Part shown: positions 8,968-17,860 of the stretch, in pieces
How positions within the stretch are numbered: the stretch's first letter is position 1
Layout of the letters: each line of letters starts with the position of its first letter
NCBI RefSeq assembly: GCF_000719345.1
Contig: NZ_JOFX01000012.1
Span: forward strand, 62,001 to 126,000
DNA length: 64,000 nucleotides
Direction: 5' to 3'
Origin: Streptomyces sp. NRRL F-2664
GTDB taxonomy: Bacteria; Actinomycetota; Actinomycetes; Streptomycetales; Streptomycetaceae
Program-made: the position numbers and the translations under genes
The notes under the pieces: model-generated
Database searches by the model: none
What the model was told of the DNA's origin: nothing
The model's input: the letters and a program-made list of their open reading frames with translations, nothing else

Positions 8968-9654
8968 CTACCTCTCGAAGCGGTATCCCATGCCCGGTTC
9001 GGTGATGAAGTGCCGCGGATGCGAGGGGTCGGCCTCCAGCTTGCGCCGCAACTGGGCCATGTAGACCCGCAGGTAGTTGGTCTCGGTGCCGTACGACGGC
9101 CCCCAGACCTCCTGGAGCAGCTGCTTCTGGCTGACCAGCTTGCCGCCGTTGCGGACCAGGACCTCCAGCAGGTGCCACTCGGTGGGCGTGAGCCGTACGT
9201 CGCGCCCCTCGCGCACCGCCTTCTTCGCGGCCAGGTCCACGGTGAAGCCCTCGGTCGAGACGACGACCTCGCCCCCGCCGGCGCCGGCGGCCGGCTCCGC
9301 GCGGCGGACGGCGGCGCGCAGCCTGGCCAGCAGTTCGTCCATGCCGAAGGGCTTGGTCACGTAGTCGTCGGCGCCGGCGTCCAGTGCCTCGACCTTCTCG
9401 TCGGAGCTGTGCCGGGCGGAGAGGACCAGGATGGGGACGCGGGTCCAGCCGCGCAGGCCCTTGATCACCTCGACCCCGTCCATGTCCGGCAGCCCGAGGT
9501 CGAGGACGACCACGTCGGGGTGGCGGGCCGCCGCGAGCTCCAGGGCGCCGGCACCGTCGGCGGCGGCGTCGACCTCGTACCTGCGTGCCTTCAGATTGAT
9601 CACGAGGGCTCGGACGATCTGCGGCTCGTCGTCCACCACGAGCACCCGGGTCAT
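8968..9654 (-). CDS. kdpE: KdpE-type response regulator
   Basis: 228 residues. The receiver domain (1-~118) has DD at 8-9, phospho-acceptor Asp52 (VVVLDLGLPDMDG), and the conserved Lys in YVTKPFG. The C-terminal OmpR-type winged helix is about 130-228 (LTPTEWHLLEVLVRNGGKLV, ending GMGYRFER). The start overlaps the kdpD stop by ATGA, so expression is coupled. KdpE usually activates the kdpFABC high-affinity K+ ATPase operon, but none of those structural genes is in the window; its targets are elsewhere or include the nearby K+ genes. Confidence 0.88.
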   Translation of the reverse strand: MTRVLVVDDEPQIVRALVINLKARRYEVDAAADGAGALELAAARHPDVVVLDLGLPDMDGVEVIKGLRGWTRVPILVLSARHSSDEKVEALDAGADDYVTKPFGMDELLARLRAAVRRAEPAAGAGGGEVVVSTEGFTVDLAAKKAVREGRDVRLTPTEWHLLEVLVRNGGKLVSQKQLLQEVWGPSYGTETNYLRVYMAQLRRKLEADPSHPRHFITEPGMGYRFER

Positions 9655-12299
9655 TGGGGTCCTGCCTTCTGTCGCGTCTTCGTCCGCCGGTCACGGTCGT
9701 GACCGGGCTGCAGTGCATCCGCGCCGGTGGCTGCGAGATCGTCGTCGCCCCCGCCTGCGCCGGCGTCCACCGCGCCGGAGGGGGTGGGCGCGCCGCCGCG
9801 GGGGACCGCGCGCAGCCTCAGCACCATGGTCAGCCCGCCGCCCGGGGTGTCCTCGGCCGCGAGCGTGCCGTCCATGGACTCGGTGAATCCGCGGGCGACG
9901 GCGAGCCCGAGGCCCACCCCGGCGCCGCGCGGGGCGTCCCCGTAGCGCTGGAAGGGGGCGAAGATCCGGTCCTTGGCCTCGTCGGGCACCCCCGGGCCGC
10001 GGTCGACGACCCGTACCTCCACGCGGTCGCCGAGGGTGCTGGCGGCCACCAGCACCGGCGTGCCGGCCGGACTGTACTTGACGGCGTTCTCCACGACGTT
10101 GGCCACGGCCCGTTCCAGCAGTCCGGGGTCCACCGCCACCATCGGCAGCGACTCGGGCACGTCCAGCAGCACGCTGTCCTCGGGTACGCCGCCCAGCGCC
10201 ATCGGGACCACCTCGTCGAGGTCGATCTCCCGGATCAGCGGGGTGACGGTCCCGGTCTGCAGCCGGGACATGTCGAGCAGGTTGCCCACGAGGTGGTCGA
10301 GGCGGTCGGCGCCGTCCTCGATGCCCTCCAGCAGCTCGGCGCGGTCCTCCTCGGACCACTGCACGTCGTCGGAGCGCAGCGAGCTCACGGATGCCTTGAT
10401 GGAAGCCAGCGGCGTACGCAGGTCATGGCTGACGGCGGCCAGCAGGGCCGTCCGGATCCGGTTGCCCTCGGCCAGCCGGCGGGCCTCCTCGGCCTCGCCG
10501 ACCAGCCGCTGGCGGTCCAGGACCACGGCGGCCTGGGCGGCGAAGGCGCCGAGCACCCGGCGGTCCTCGGCGGGCAGGACCCGTCCGGACAGGGCCAGCG
10601 CCATGTGGTCGCCGATGGGCATGTCGACGTCGGCGTCCTCGGGCCGGGCGACCGGGCGGGGGCCGACGCTGCCGGCCCGTTTCCAGGGATCCCGGTCGTC
10701 GGCCCGTTCCAGCAGGGCCACCGACTCCATGGCGAAGGTCTCGCGCACGCGCTCCAACAGCGCGTCCAGGGTGGTCTGGCCGCGCAGCACGCTCCCGGCG
10801 AGGAAGGAGAGGATCTCCGACTCGGCGCGCAGCCTGGCCGCCTGGTGGGTGCGCCGGGCGGCCAGGTCCACCACCGAGGCCACGGCGACGGCCACGCCGA
10901 AGAAGACGGCGATGGCGACGATGTTCCTGGGGTCGGAGACGGTGAACCGGTGCAGCGGCGGCGCGAAGTAGTAGTTCAGGAGCAGCGAGCCCACGGCGGC
11001 GGAGGCCAGGGCCGGCCAGAGCCCGCCCAGCAGGGCGGCCGCCACCGTCAGGGCCAGGAAGAGCAGCATGTCGTTGGCGATGCCGAGGTCCGCGGCGATG
11101 TGCGTGAGCAGGAGACACAGCAGGACCGGGAGCAGGGTCCCGACGACCCACCCGGCGAGGATCCGACTGCGCCCGAGGCGGGCGGCGGAGGGGGCCATGG
11201 GCAGGCCGCGGCCCTTGGCGACCTCCTCGTGCGTCACGATGTGGACGTCGAGGTCGGGTCCGGAGTCGCGGGCCACGCTCGCGCCGACGCCGGGGCCGAA
11301 GACGTACTGCCAGGAGCGGCGGCGGCTGGAGCCGAGCACGATCTGGGTGGCGTTGACGCCGCGGGCGAAGGCGAGCAGGGCGTCGGGGATGTCGTCGCCG
11401 ATGACATGGTGAAACGTTCCGCCAAGGTCCTCGACCAGCGTCCGCTGGACCGCGAGTTCTTTCGGCGAGGCTGCGGTCAGGCCGTCGCTGCGGGCGATGT
11501 AGACGGCGAGGATCTCGCTGCCGGAGCCCTTGGCCGCCATGCGCGAGGCGCGCCGGATGAGGGTGCGCCCCTCGGGCCCGCCCGTCAGCCCGACGACGAT
11601 CCGCTCCCGCGCCTGCCAGGTCGAGCGGATGCCGTGCTCGCCGCGGTACTGCTGGAGGTACTCGTCCGCGCGGTCGGCCACCCACAGCAGCGCGAGCTCG
11701 CGCAGGGCCGTGAGGTTGCCGGGCCGGAAGTAGTTGGAGAGGGCCGCGTCGACCTTCTCGGGCTTGTATATGTTCCCGTGCGCCATGCGCCGGCGCAGCG
11801 CCTGCGGGGACATGTCGACCAGCTCCACCTGGTCGGCACGGCGGACGACCTCGTCGGGCACGGTCTCCCGCTGCCGCACCCCGGTGATCGACTCGACGAC
11901 GTCGCCGAGGGACTCCAGGTGCTGGATGTTGACGGTCGACACGACGTCGATGCCGGCCCGCAGCAGCTCCTCCACGTCCTGCCAGCGCTTGGCGTTGCGC
12001 GAGCCGGGGACGTTGGTGTGCGCGAGCTCGTCCACGAGCGCTATGGCCGGCCCGCGGGCGAGGACGGCGTCCACGTCCATCTCGGTGAAGGAGGCGCCAC
12101 GGTGGGTCAGGATCCGGCGCTCCACCCGTTCGAGGCCGTGCAGCATGGCCTCCGTGCGCGGCCGCCCGTGGTGCTCGGCGAAGCCGACGACGCAGTCCGC
12201 GCCCCGCTCCACCCTGCGGTGGCCCTCGGAGAGCATCGCGTAGGTCTTGCCCACACCGGGTGCCGCGCCGAGGTAGATCCTGAGCCTGCCGCGTCCCAT
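9651..12299 (-). CDS. kdpD: KdpD-type sensor histidine kinase
   Basis: 882 residues from ATG 12299; the frame is open further up but the family begins at RLRIYLGAAPGVGKTYAML. Order: KdpD domain with Walker A GAAPGVGKT (10-18); universal-stress-like domain around 230-370 (RIVVGLTGGPEGRTLIRRAS); DUF4118 membrane region with four helices (~400-500); GAF-like segment; HisKA with His625 in AVSHDLRTP; HATPase with NVVENAVKY, DRGPGVP and GAGVGLGLAV. It senses K+ limitation or ionic strength and controls KdpE. It is encoded immediately upstream of kdpE. Confidence 0.9.
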   Translation of the reverse strand: MGRGRLRIYLGAAPGVGKTYAMLSEGHRRVERGADCVVGFAEHHGRPRTEAMLHGLERVERRILTHRGASFTEMDVDAVLARGPAIALVDELAHTNVPGSRNAKRWQDVEELLRAGIDVVSTVNIQHLESLGDVVESITGVRQRETVPDEVVRRADQVELVDMSPQALRRRMAHGNIYKPEKVDAALSNYFRPGNLTALRELALLWVADRADEYLQQYRGEHGIRSTWQARERIVVGLTGGPEGRTLIRRASRMAAKGSGSEILAVYIARSDGLTAASPKELAVQRTLVEDLGGTFHHVIGDDIPDALLAFARGVNATQIVLGSSRRRSWQYVFGPGVGASVARDSGPDLDVHIVTHEEVAKGRGLPMAPSAARLGRSRILAGWVVGTLLPVLLCLLLTHIAADLGIANDMLLFLALTVAAALLGGLWPALASAAVGSLLLNYYFAPPLHRFTVSDPRNIVAIAVFFGVAVAVASVVDLAARRTHQAARLRAESEILSFLAGSVLRGQTTLDALLERVRETFAMESVALLERADDRDPWKRAGSVGPRPVARPEDADVDMPIGDHMALALSGRVLPAEDRRVLGAFAAQAAVVLDRQRLVGEAEEARRLAEGNRIRTALLAAVSHDLRTPLASIKASVSSLRSDDVQWSEEDRAELLEGIEDGADRLDHLVGNLLDMSRLQTGTVTPLIREIDLDEVVPMALGGVPEDSVLLDVPESLPMVAVDPGLLERAVANVVENAVKYSPAGTPVLVAASTLGDRVEVRVVDRGPGVPDEAKDRIFAPFQRYGDAPRGAGVGLGLAVARGFTESMDGTLAAEDTPGGGLTMVLRLRAVPRGGAPTPSGAVDAGAGGGDDDLAATGADALQPGHDRDRRTKTRQKAGPQ

Positions 12300-12500
12300 G
12301 GGCTCATTCTCGGGGACGTGCGGGTCGCGCACGCACCGATCGGAGCGCCGGGCCCGATCCTGACGGATCCCTGACGCCGCCGGGCCGGGGCGGCCGGGCA
12401 TGCGGGAGCCGGCGGGTCCGCCCCTGGGGGAGCGGGACCCACCGGCCGCGGTTCACGATGCGTCCCCCGGTGCGCGGGGGCCGGCCGGAGGCCGTCCGGG

Positions 12501-13286
12501 TCAGCGGACCTCGGTGATCTCCGGGCCGCGCTCCAGCTGACCCATGCCGCCGCCGAAGCGGGAGCCCTCCTGATCGTCCGTCTGCACGCCGTCCGGCACC
12601 ATCTGGGCGTCGTTCGGCAGCTTCAGAACGATCGGGTCCCGGGGGGCCATCGGGCCGTCACCGCGGACGACGACCGTGTCCCGGAAGATCTGCTCCAGCA
12701 CGCCCGCCGACTCGGGGCGCACCGCGCCCTGGCCGGAGATGACGCCGCGCAGGAACCAGCGCGGGCCGTCGACGCCGACGAAGCGGACCAGCTGGGCTCC
12801 GGTCTGGCCGTCCGGCAGCGGGACGGGCACCTGCGCGCGCAGCTCCCAGCCCAGCGCGCCCTGGACCTCTTCGATGATGCCGCCCTGCTGGGTGATGCCC
12901 GCGGCGATCTCGTCGCGGACCTCGCCCCAGATGCCCTCCTTCTTGGGCGCGGCGAACGCCTGCAGCTGCACGGCGCTGTCGCCCAGGACGACGGTGGCGG
13001 CGACGATCGCGTCCCCGGCGACCTCGACGCGCAGTTCCATGCCGTCGACACCGGGTACGAAGATGCCGCCCAGGTCGACCCGGCCGTCGGCCGGGTTGCC
13101 GAGCACCTCGGAGACGTCCCAGGGGCCGTCGGGCCGCGGGGCGGGGGGCAGGTTGATCCGGCGCGGCGCGGCGGCGCCCTCCGGCTCGCCCGCGTCGTCC
13201 TGCTCGGCGTCGGCGACGCCGTCTACGACCTGCTCGGCCGCGCCGCCGTCCTTGGCGGAGTCGTTCTTCTTGCGACGTCCGAACAC
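12501..13286 (-). CDS. DUF3710 domain-containing protein
   Basis: 261 residues from GTG 13286. A charged N-terminus (GRRKKNDSAK, then Glu/Asp-rich to ~45) precedes a globular DUF3710 domain starting near GPWDVSEVLGNPADGRVDLG. No catalytic motif is evident and the function is unknown. The start lies 1 nt after the dut stop, so it is translationally coupled to dut. I recall dut-DUF3710 as a conserved actinobacterial pair, which hints at a nucleotide or genome-integrity role, but nothing in the sequence shows this. Confidence 0.85.
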   Translation of the reverse strand: MFGRRKKNDSAKDGGAAEQVVDGVADAEQDDAGEPEGAAAPRRINLPPAPRPDGPWDVSEVLGNPADGRVDLGGIFVPGVDGMELRVEVAGDAIVAATVVLGDSAVQLQAFAAPKKEGIWGEVRDEIAAGITQQGGIIEEVQGALGWELRAQVPVPLPDGQTGAQLVRFVGVDGPRWFLRGVISGQGAVRPESAGVLEQIFRDTVVVRGDGPMAPRDPIVLKLPNDAQMVPDGVQTDDQEGSRFGGGMGQLERGPEITEVR

Positions 13287-13287
13287 G

Positions 13288-13833
13288 TCACTGTCCTTCC
13301 CGGTCGGTTACGACCGAAGCGTAGCCATTCCCACCCTGCTGACCAGCCCCGGATCCGGCCACGGCCGCATGACCGCCGGTGGAGCCGAAACCCCCCTCGG
13401 CCCGGGCCGAGCCGGGAAGTTCCGCCACCTCGTGGAAGCGCACCTTCTCGACCCGCTGGACAACCAGCTGGGCAATGCGGTCGAAACGCTCGAACCGGAC
13501 GCTCTCGCGAGGGTCGAGATTGACCACGATCACCTTGATCTCTCCACGGTACCCGGCATCCACCGTCCCCGGGGCATTCACGAGCGCGAGCCCGCAGCGG
13601 GCGGCAAGACCCGACCGAGGGTGCACGAAGGCGGCGTACCCGTCGGGCAGGGCGATGGACACCCCGGTGGGCAGTACCGCACGCTCGCCGGGCTCCAGTT
13701 CGGCGGCCTCGGTGGTCACCAGGTCGCAGCCGGCGTCCCCGGGGTGCCCGTACGCCGGAATGGGGACTTCCGGGTCGACGCGGCGGATCAGCACGTCGAC
13801 CCCGTGGCGGGATGCGTTGTCGTTCAGGGGCAT
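13288..13833 (-). CDS. dut: dUTP diphosphatase
   Basis: 181 residues. It hydrolyses dUTP to dUMP and pyrophosphate, keeping uracil out of DNA. All five trimeric dUTPase motifs are visible: GDAGCDL (1), HPRSGLAARCG (2), NAPGTVDAGYRGE (3), RIAQLVVQRV (4) and AEGGFGSTGG (5). The C-terminal tail after motif 5 is Gly/Ala-rich and somewhat longer than usual. ATG 13833 overlaps the TGA of the thioesterase gene by one base, so three genes (thioesterase, dut, DUF3710) are coupled. Confidence 0.95.
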   Translation of the reverse strand: MPLNDNASRHGVDVLIRRVDPEVPIPAYGHPGDAGCDLVTTEAAELEPGERAVLPTGVSIALPDGYAAFVHPRSGLAARCGLALVNAPGTVDAGYRGEIKVIVVNLDPRESVRFERFDRIAQLVVQRVEKVRFHEVAELPGSARAEGGFGSTGGHAAVAGSGAGQQGGNGYASVVTDREGQ

Positions 13834-14417
13834 CAGGGGTTCACCTCGAAGGCGCGTGCGCGCCTGACCTGGTCCGGGTCGGCCATGGCCGCCTGGATCT
13901 CCTCGGGCCGTCCGTTGTCGATGAAGTGGTCGACCTTCACTTCGATGAAGAGCGCGTCGGCGCGGACCGCGACCGGGCCCTGCGGCCCGCCTATCCGGCC
14001 GACGGCCGTGCAGAAGATCTTCCGGCCGGCGACGGCGGTGACCTCGGCCTCCAGGTGCAGCAGGGTGCCCACGGGCACCGGGCGCACGAAGTCCGTCTCC
14101 AGCCGTCCCGTCACGGCGATGACGCGCAGCAGCCAGTTCAGCGAGCCCAGCGTCTCGTCGAGTGCGGTGGCGAGCACCCCGCCGTGGGCGAGGCCGGGAG
14201 CGCCCTGGTGGGCGGGCCTGACGGTGAACTCGGCGCTCACGCGGACGCCGTCGCCGGCCCGGGCCTCCAGGTGCAGGCCGTGCGGCTGGCCACCGCCGCA
14301 GCCGAAGCAGTGCTCGTAGTGGGCACCGAGGAGTTCGCCGGGGGCCGGCGCGTCGGGATGCCGGACCGGTGCGGCGGCATCGGCCGGCGGCGTCAGCGCT
14401 GTGTTTCGTCCACTCAC
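13833..14417 (-). CDS. PaaI/hotdog-fold thioesterase-like protein
   Basis: 194 residues from GTG 14417. The hotdog core holds the PaaI-type motif GLAHGGVLATALDETLG, where the Asp/Glu of the central helix acts as general base, preceded by HCFGCGGGQPHGLHL, a short Cys-containing N-terminal stretch common in this subfamily. It probably hydrolyses an acyl-CoA; the substrate is unknown. First gene of the dut operon; its 5' end is divergent from, and its start within 60 nt of, the DUF3093 gene. Confidence 0.82.
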   Translation of the reverse strand: MSGRNTALTPPADAAAPVRHPDAPAPGELLGAHYEHCFGCGGGQPHGLHLEARAGDGVRVSAEFTVRPAHQGAPGLAHGGVLATALDETLGSLNWLLRVIAVTGRLETDFVRPVPVGTLLHLEAEVTAVAGRKIFCTAVGRIGGPQGPVAVRADALFIEVKVDHFIDNGRPEEIQAAMADPDQVRRARAFEVNP

Positions 14418-14475
14418 AGCCGCAGACCTTACCCGCGCGGCTACCCACCGGTCGCCTCGTGGCAGGCTTGAGCGC

Positions 14476-14934
14476 ATGCAGCTCTCCACCGCGCACCACG
14501 ACGAACGCCTGACCGCCCCCCGCTCCTGGTGGGCCATCGCCGTCATGACCGGCCTCGCGGGCGCACTGATGCTGCTGCCCCTGGGCACGCTGCCGCTGCT
14601 CGCCGGCCTCGTCGGCGGCACCGCGCTGGCCGGTCTGCTGGTGAGTTCGTACGGCTCCGCGCGCGTGCGCGTGGTGAACGGTGCGCTGGCCGTCGGTGAC
14701 GCGCGGATCCCGGTGTCGGCGCTGGGCGAGCCGGAAGTCCTGGACGCCGAGGAGGCCCGCGCCTGGCGGACGTACAAGGCGGACACCCGGGCCTTCATGC
14801 TGATGCGCAGCTACGTGCCGACGGCGGTCCGCATCGAGGTCACCGATCCGGCCGACCCGACGCCCTACGTGTACGTCTCCACCCGCGAGCCGCAGGCACT
14901 GGTCTCGGCCCTGCGGGCGGCGCGGGCCGCCTGA
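14476..14934 (+). CDS. DUF3093 domain membrane protein
   Basis: 152 residues. Two adjacent membrane helices near the N-terminus (WWAIAVMTGLAGALMLLPLG and LPLLAGLVGGTALAGLLV) are followed by a soluble beta-rich domain (VRVVNGALAVGDARIPVSAL ... IEVTDPADPTPYVYVSTREP). This fits the actinobacterial DUF3093 family, of unknown function. ATG 14476 is chosen because the conserved N-terminus begins here; the open frame upstream overlaps the divergent thioesterase start. Confidence 0.83.
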   Translation: MQLSTAHHDERLTAPRSWWAIAVMTGLAGALMLLPLGTLPLLAGLVGGTALAGLLVSSYGSARVRVVNGALAVGDARIPVSALGEPEVLDAEEARAWRTYKADTRAFMLMRSYVPTAVRIEVTDPADPTPYVYVSTREPQALVSALRAARAA

Positions 14935-14955
14935 GCACGCGCGGTCTCGCGGCGC

Positions 14956-14984
14956 CCCGCGGCTCCTTCCTCGGGGGCCGCGGG
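14956..14984. terminator. Hairpin between convergent genes
   Basis: CCCGCGGC (14956-14963) pairs with GCCGCGGG (14977-14984), 8 bp with a 13-nt loop, between the stops of DUF3093 (+) and the hypothetical gene (-). Confidence 0.5.
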
Positions 14985-14989
14985 CGGCA

Positions 14990-15919
14990 TCAGTCGCGCG
15001 TGAAGTACTCCGGCCCCTCCAGGGCGGCCCTGGTGGCCTCGGGAAGGGGCTCCACAGGCCGTTCCAGGGGCGGCAGGGTGCGCAGGGCCTCCCAGGCCAC
15101 CGCCTGCTTGCGCAGGTCTGCACGGACCTTCTCGGCGAGCTTGCGGGTGTCGCGGCGGTTCATGACCGCGCCGACCGCCGCGCCGACCATGAACGGCATG
15201 AGGTTCGGCAGGCTGCGGATCATCCGCTTCACGATCTGCTGGCGCAGTTCGCGCTTCATCTGACCGCCGAGGGCGGCGTTGAGCGTCGTCGGCCTGGTCA
15301 GGTCGACGCCGCGCTCCTCGGTCCACGCAGTCAGGTAGGCGAAGGTGCGCTCCTTGAGGTTGCCGTGCGGCCGCTGGCCGTAGACCTCGTGGAGTTCCGC
15401 GATGAGCTTCAGCTCGATCGCCGCGACGCCGGTGATCTCCGCGGCGAGCTCGGCGGGCATCGCGGGCGGCACGGGCAGCATGGCCGCCGCTCCGATGCCG
15501 GCCCCCACGGTCGCCGAGGCGGCGGTGGCGCCGGAGACCAGCTTGTCGGCCAGTTGTTCGGGGCCGAGGCCGGGGAACTGCGCCCGCAGGGTCGCGAGGT
15601 CCCGGACCGGGATGCGCGGGGCGTTCTCGATGATCCTGTCGGTGATGTACAGGGCGGCGCCGCGCACGCCTTCGCCGCCCTTGCGCACGCCGTTCCTGAC
15701 GGCGTGCAGCCCACGGGCCCCGGGGCCGCGCCGGGATCCCTCGCCGGACTCCGCGGCCGACACCGCCGCGTCGGCGCCCGAGGGCACGGCGGGCGCCGCA
15801 CTGGCGGAGCCGCCGGGGGCGTCGGGACCCGTCTCCGGGCCCGTGGTCACCACCTGCGTCTCCGCCGGATCACCTTTCTTCCGGAAGGGGCGCTTCCGGA
15901 AGGGTGTCGAGCCAGCCAC
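14990..15919 (-). CDS. Conserved hypothetical protein with two glycine/alanine-rich hydrophobic segments
   Basis: 309 residues from GTG 15919. A basic start (GSTPFRKRPFRKKGD), then a ~60-residue disordered stretch, then a helical domain from ~75. Two short hydrophobic Gly/Ala segments (ATAASATVGAGIGAAAMLPV and PNLMPFMVGAAVGAVMNRR) recall EcsC-like proteins, but this is a weak resemblance. No catalytic motif is seen. It lies 12 nt after the DUF4193 stop and is probably co-transcribed with it. Function unknown. Confidence 0.78.
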   Translation of the reverse strand: MAGSTPFRKRPFRKKGDPAETQVVTTGPETGPDAPGGSASAAPAVPSGADAAVSAAESGEGSRRGPGARGLHAVRNGVRKGGEGVRGAALYITDRIIENAPRIPVRDLATLRAQFPGLGPEQLADKLVSGATAASATVGAGIGAAAMLPVPPAMPAELAAEITGVAAIELKLIAELHEVYGQRPHGNLKERTFAYLTAWTEERGVDLTRPTTLNAALGGQMKRELRQQIVKRMIRSLPNLMPFMVGAAVGAVMNRRDTRKLAEKVRADLRKQAVAWEALRTLPPLERPVEPLPEATRAALEGPEYFTRD

Positions 15920-15931
15920 GGCCGACGCCTC

Positions 15932-16228
15932 TCAGTCGCAGTCGCGACAGATCGGCTGGCCGTTCTTCTCGCGCGCCAGCTGGCTGCGGTGGTGCACCAG
16001 GAAGCAGCTCATGCAGGTGAACTCGTCGGCCTGCTTGGGCAGGACCCGGACGGCCAGCTCCTCGTTGGAGAGGTCGGCGCCGGGAAGCTCCAGGCTCTCG
16101 GCCGAGTCGAATTCGTCCATGTCGACGGACGAGGACGACTTCTCGTTGCGTCGAGCCTTCAGCTCCTCGATGCTGTCGTTGTCGACGTCGTCGTCGGTCT
16201 TGCGCGGGGTGTCGTAGTCCGTTGCCAT
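15932..16228 (-). CDS. DUF4193 family protein, probable zinc ribbon
   Basis: 98 residues: an acidic, Ser-rich N-terminal half (DDDVDNDSIEELKARR) and a C-terminal CxxC pair, CMSC and CRDCD at the extreme end, with HH between, consistent with one zinc site. DUF4193 is near-universal in actinobacteria; the function is unknown. A strong purine ribosome site (AGAGGGGGAGAG) precedes ATG 16228. First gene of a two-gene unit with the hypothetical protein downstream. Confidence 0.9.
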   Translation of the reverse strand: MATDYDTPRKTDDDVDNDSIEELKARRNEKSSSSVDMDEFDSAESLELPGADLSNEELAVRVLPKQADEFTCMSCFLVHHRSQLAREKNGQPICRDCD

Positions 16229-16611
16229 TGTTCGCTCTCCCCCTCTGGGTGTTAGCGGTGTCTCAGCGCACGTAACGCACGAGAGGCCGGACTTGTGCCC
16301 GACCTGAGGCGGAGATTTTGCCTCACATCAAGGTCTGTTACTCAATCGACACCCAGCCGCCCACCTGAAGGGGCGATCGGCTGGGATGACGACCGGGACC
16401 GTACACGGTCCGGGCGCCGTCTTGCACAAACGCCACCCGGTGTATTTCCCGCCATTCGGGGGGCCGGAAACCCGGACTTCCCGGGCGTTCCGGCCGCCCC
16501 CGAGTCACCGAACGCGCAGGGCCGGACACCGCCGACTGTGATCGATCACACAGGGGCGAATGCCTTCATCGGCCACACATTCAGCCTTCAGCGAACACCG
16601 GGTGGGGCGTC
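16229..16611. other. Intergenic region upstream of DUF4193
   Basis: 383 nt between the cutS stop and the DUF4193 start, both genes reading leftward. A small inverted repeat (TGAGGC/GCCTCA) surrounds 16304-16324. A 14-nt perfect palindrome at 16537-16550 is listed separately. I see no further gene and no clear terminator with a T-tract. Confidence 0.5.
16537..16550. promoter_or_regulatory. Perfect palindrome TGTGATCGATCACA (possible CRP/FNR-family operator)
   Basis: A 14-nt perfect dyad, 61 nt past the cutS stop and ~310 nt upstream of DUF4193. The half-site TGTGA matches CRP-family half-sites, but the spacer is 4 nt where classical CRP sites have 6. The function is inferred only from symmetry. 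Confidence 0.35.
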
Positions 16612-17856
16612 TCACAACGGCAGAGTGACACGCATCACGAGGCCACCGCCCTCCCGGGGCATCGCCTGGATCCTGCCGCCGTGGGCGCGCGCCACGGAGC
16701 GTGCGATCGACAGCCCCAGCCCGACACCCTTGTCGCTGCCCGTGCGCTCCGTACGCAGCCGCCTGAACGGCTCGAAGAGGTTGTCCACCTCGTACGCGGG
16801 AACCACGGGACCCGTGTTCGACACCAGAAGCACCGCCTGGCCGTGCTGCGCCTCGGTGGTGACCTCCACCCAGCCGTCCTCCGGCACGTTGTACCGGACG
16901 GCGTTCTGCACCAGGTTGAGGGCGATCCGCTCCAGCAGGACGCCGTTGCCCTGGACGACCGCGGGAGCGCGCTCGCCGCGGAGCTCCACGCCCTTGGCGT
17001 CGGCCTCGCCACGGACCTGGTCGACGGCGCGCGAGGCGACCTCCGCCATGTCCACGGGCTTGCGCTCGACGATCTGGTTCTCGCTGCGGGCCAGCAGCAG
17101 CAGGCCCTCGACCAGCTGCTCGCTGCGCTCGTTGGTGGCGAGCAGGGTCTTGCCGAGCTGCTGGAGCTCCACCGGGGCACCCGGGTCGGACAGGTGCACC
17201 TCCAGCAGGGTCCGGTTGATCGCCAGCGGTGTCCGCAGCTCGTGCGAGGCGTTGGCGACGAACCGCTGCTGGGCGGTGAAGGCCCGCTCCAGCCGGTCGA
17301 GCATCTCGTCGAAGGTGTCGGCGAGCTCCTTGAGCTCGTCGTCCGGGCCGTCCAGCTCGATCCGCCGGGTCAGGTCGGAGCCGACCACCCGGCGGGCGGT
17401 ACGGGTGATCTTGCCCAGGGGCGAGAGCACCCGGCCGGCCATCGCGTAGCCGAAGGCGAAGGCGATGATGCTCAGGCCCAGCAGGGCCATCAGCGAGCGG
17501 CTCAGCAGGTCGTCCAGGGCGTGTCGGCGCTGTTCGAGGATGCACTGGCCGATCGCGGCGTTGAACTGGTCGGGTGGCAGTTCGAGTCCCACCACTCCGG
17601 GGCAGGAACTGCTCGTGACCTTGACCTGGCCGCCGACGATCTGGAACGGCAGGGCGTTGCCCTGGCGCAGGGCCTGGGCCGCCAGCAGGTAGATGATCGA
17701 CAGCAGCAGGATGCCCGCGATCAGGAACATGCCGCCGTAGAGCAGGGTGAGGCGTATCCGGATGGTCGGCCTCAGCCACGGGAAGGGACCCTCGGGCTGG
17801 CCGGGGTCCCAGGTCGGTTTCGGGGGCGCCGCCGGTGGCGCCGGGGTGGTCGCCAC
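16612..17856 (-). CDS. cutS: CutS sensor histidine kinase
   Basis: 414 residues from GTG 17856. Membrane helix 1 (~36-60), an extracytoplasmic loop (~61-120) with two cysteines, Cys85 and Cys105, helix 2 (~121-141), HAMP, HisKA with His205 in NASHELRTP, HATPase with NLVQNAVRYN, SNTGPVVP and GVGLGLSIARS. Length, paired extracytoplasmic cysteines and linkage to an OmpR-type regulator match Streptomyces CutS, which has been linked to secreted-protein folding/redox stress. It starts 4 nt after the cutR stop. Confidence 0.87.
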   Translation of the reverse strand: MATTPAPPAAPPKPTWDPGQPEGPFPWLRPTIRIRLTLLYGGMFLIAGILLLSIIYLLAAQALRQGNALPFQIVGGQVKVTSSSCPGVVGLELPPDQFNAAIGQCILEQRRHALDDLLSRSLMALLGLSIIAFAFGYAMAGRVLSPLGKITRTARRVVGSDLTRRIELDGPDDELKELADTFDEMLDRLERAFTAQQRFVANASHELRTPLAINRTLLEVHLSDPGAPVELQQLGKTLLATNERSEQLVEGLLLLARSENQIVERKPVDMAEVASRAVDQVRGEADAKGVELRGERAPAVVQGNGVLLERIALNLVQNAVRYNVPEDGWVEVTTEAQHGQAVLLVSNTGPVVPAYEVDNLFEPFRRLRTERTGSDKGVGLGLSIARSVARAHGGRIQAMPREGGGLVMRVTLPL

Positions 17857-17860
17857 GCGG

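Noticed and set aside
9654..12374. Plus-strand 906-codon frame opposite kdpD
   Set aside because: His/Gly/Asp-rich translation with no domains; kdpD on the other strand has full family motifs.
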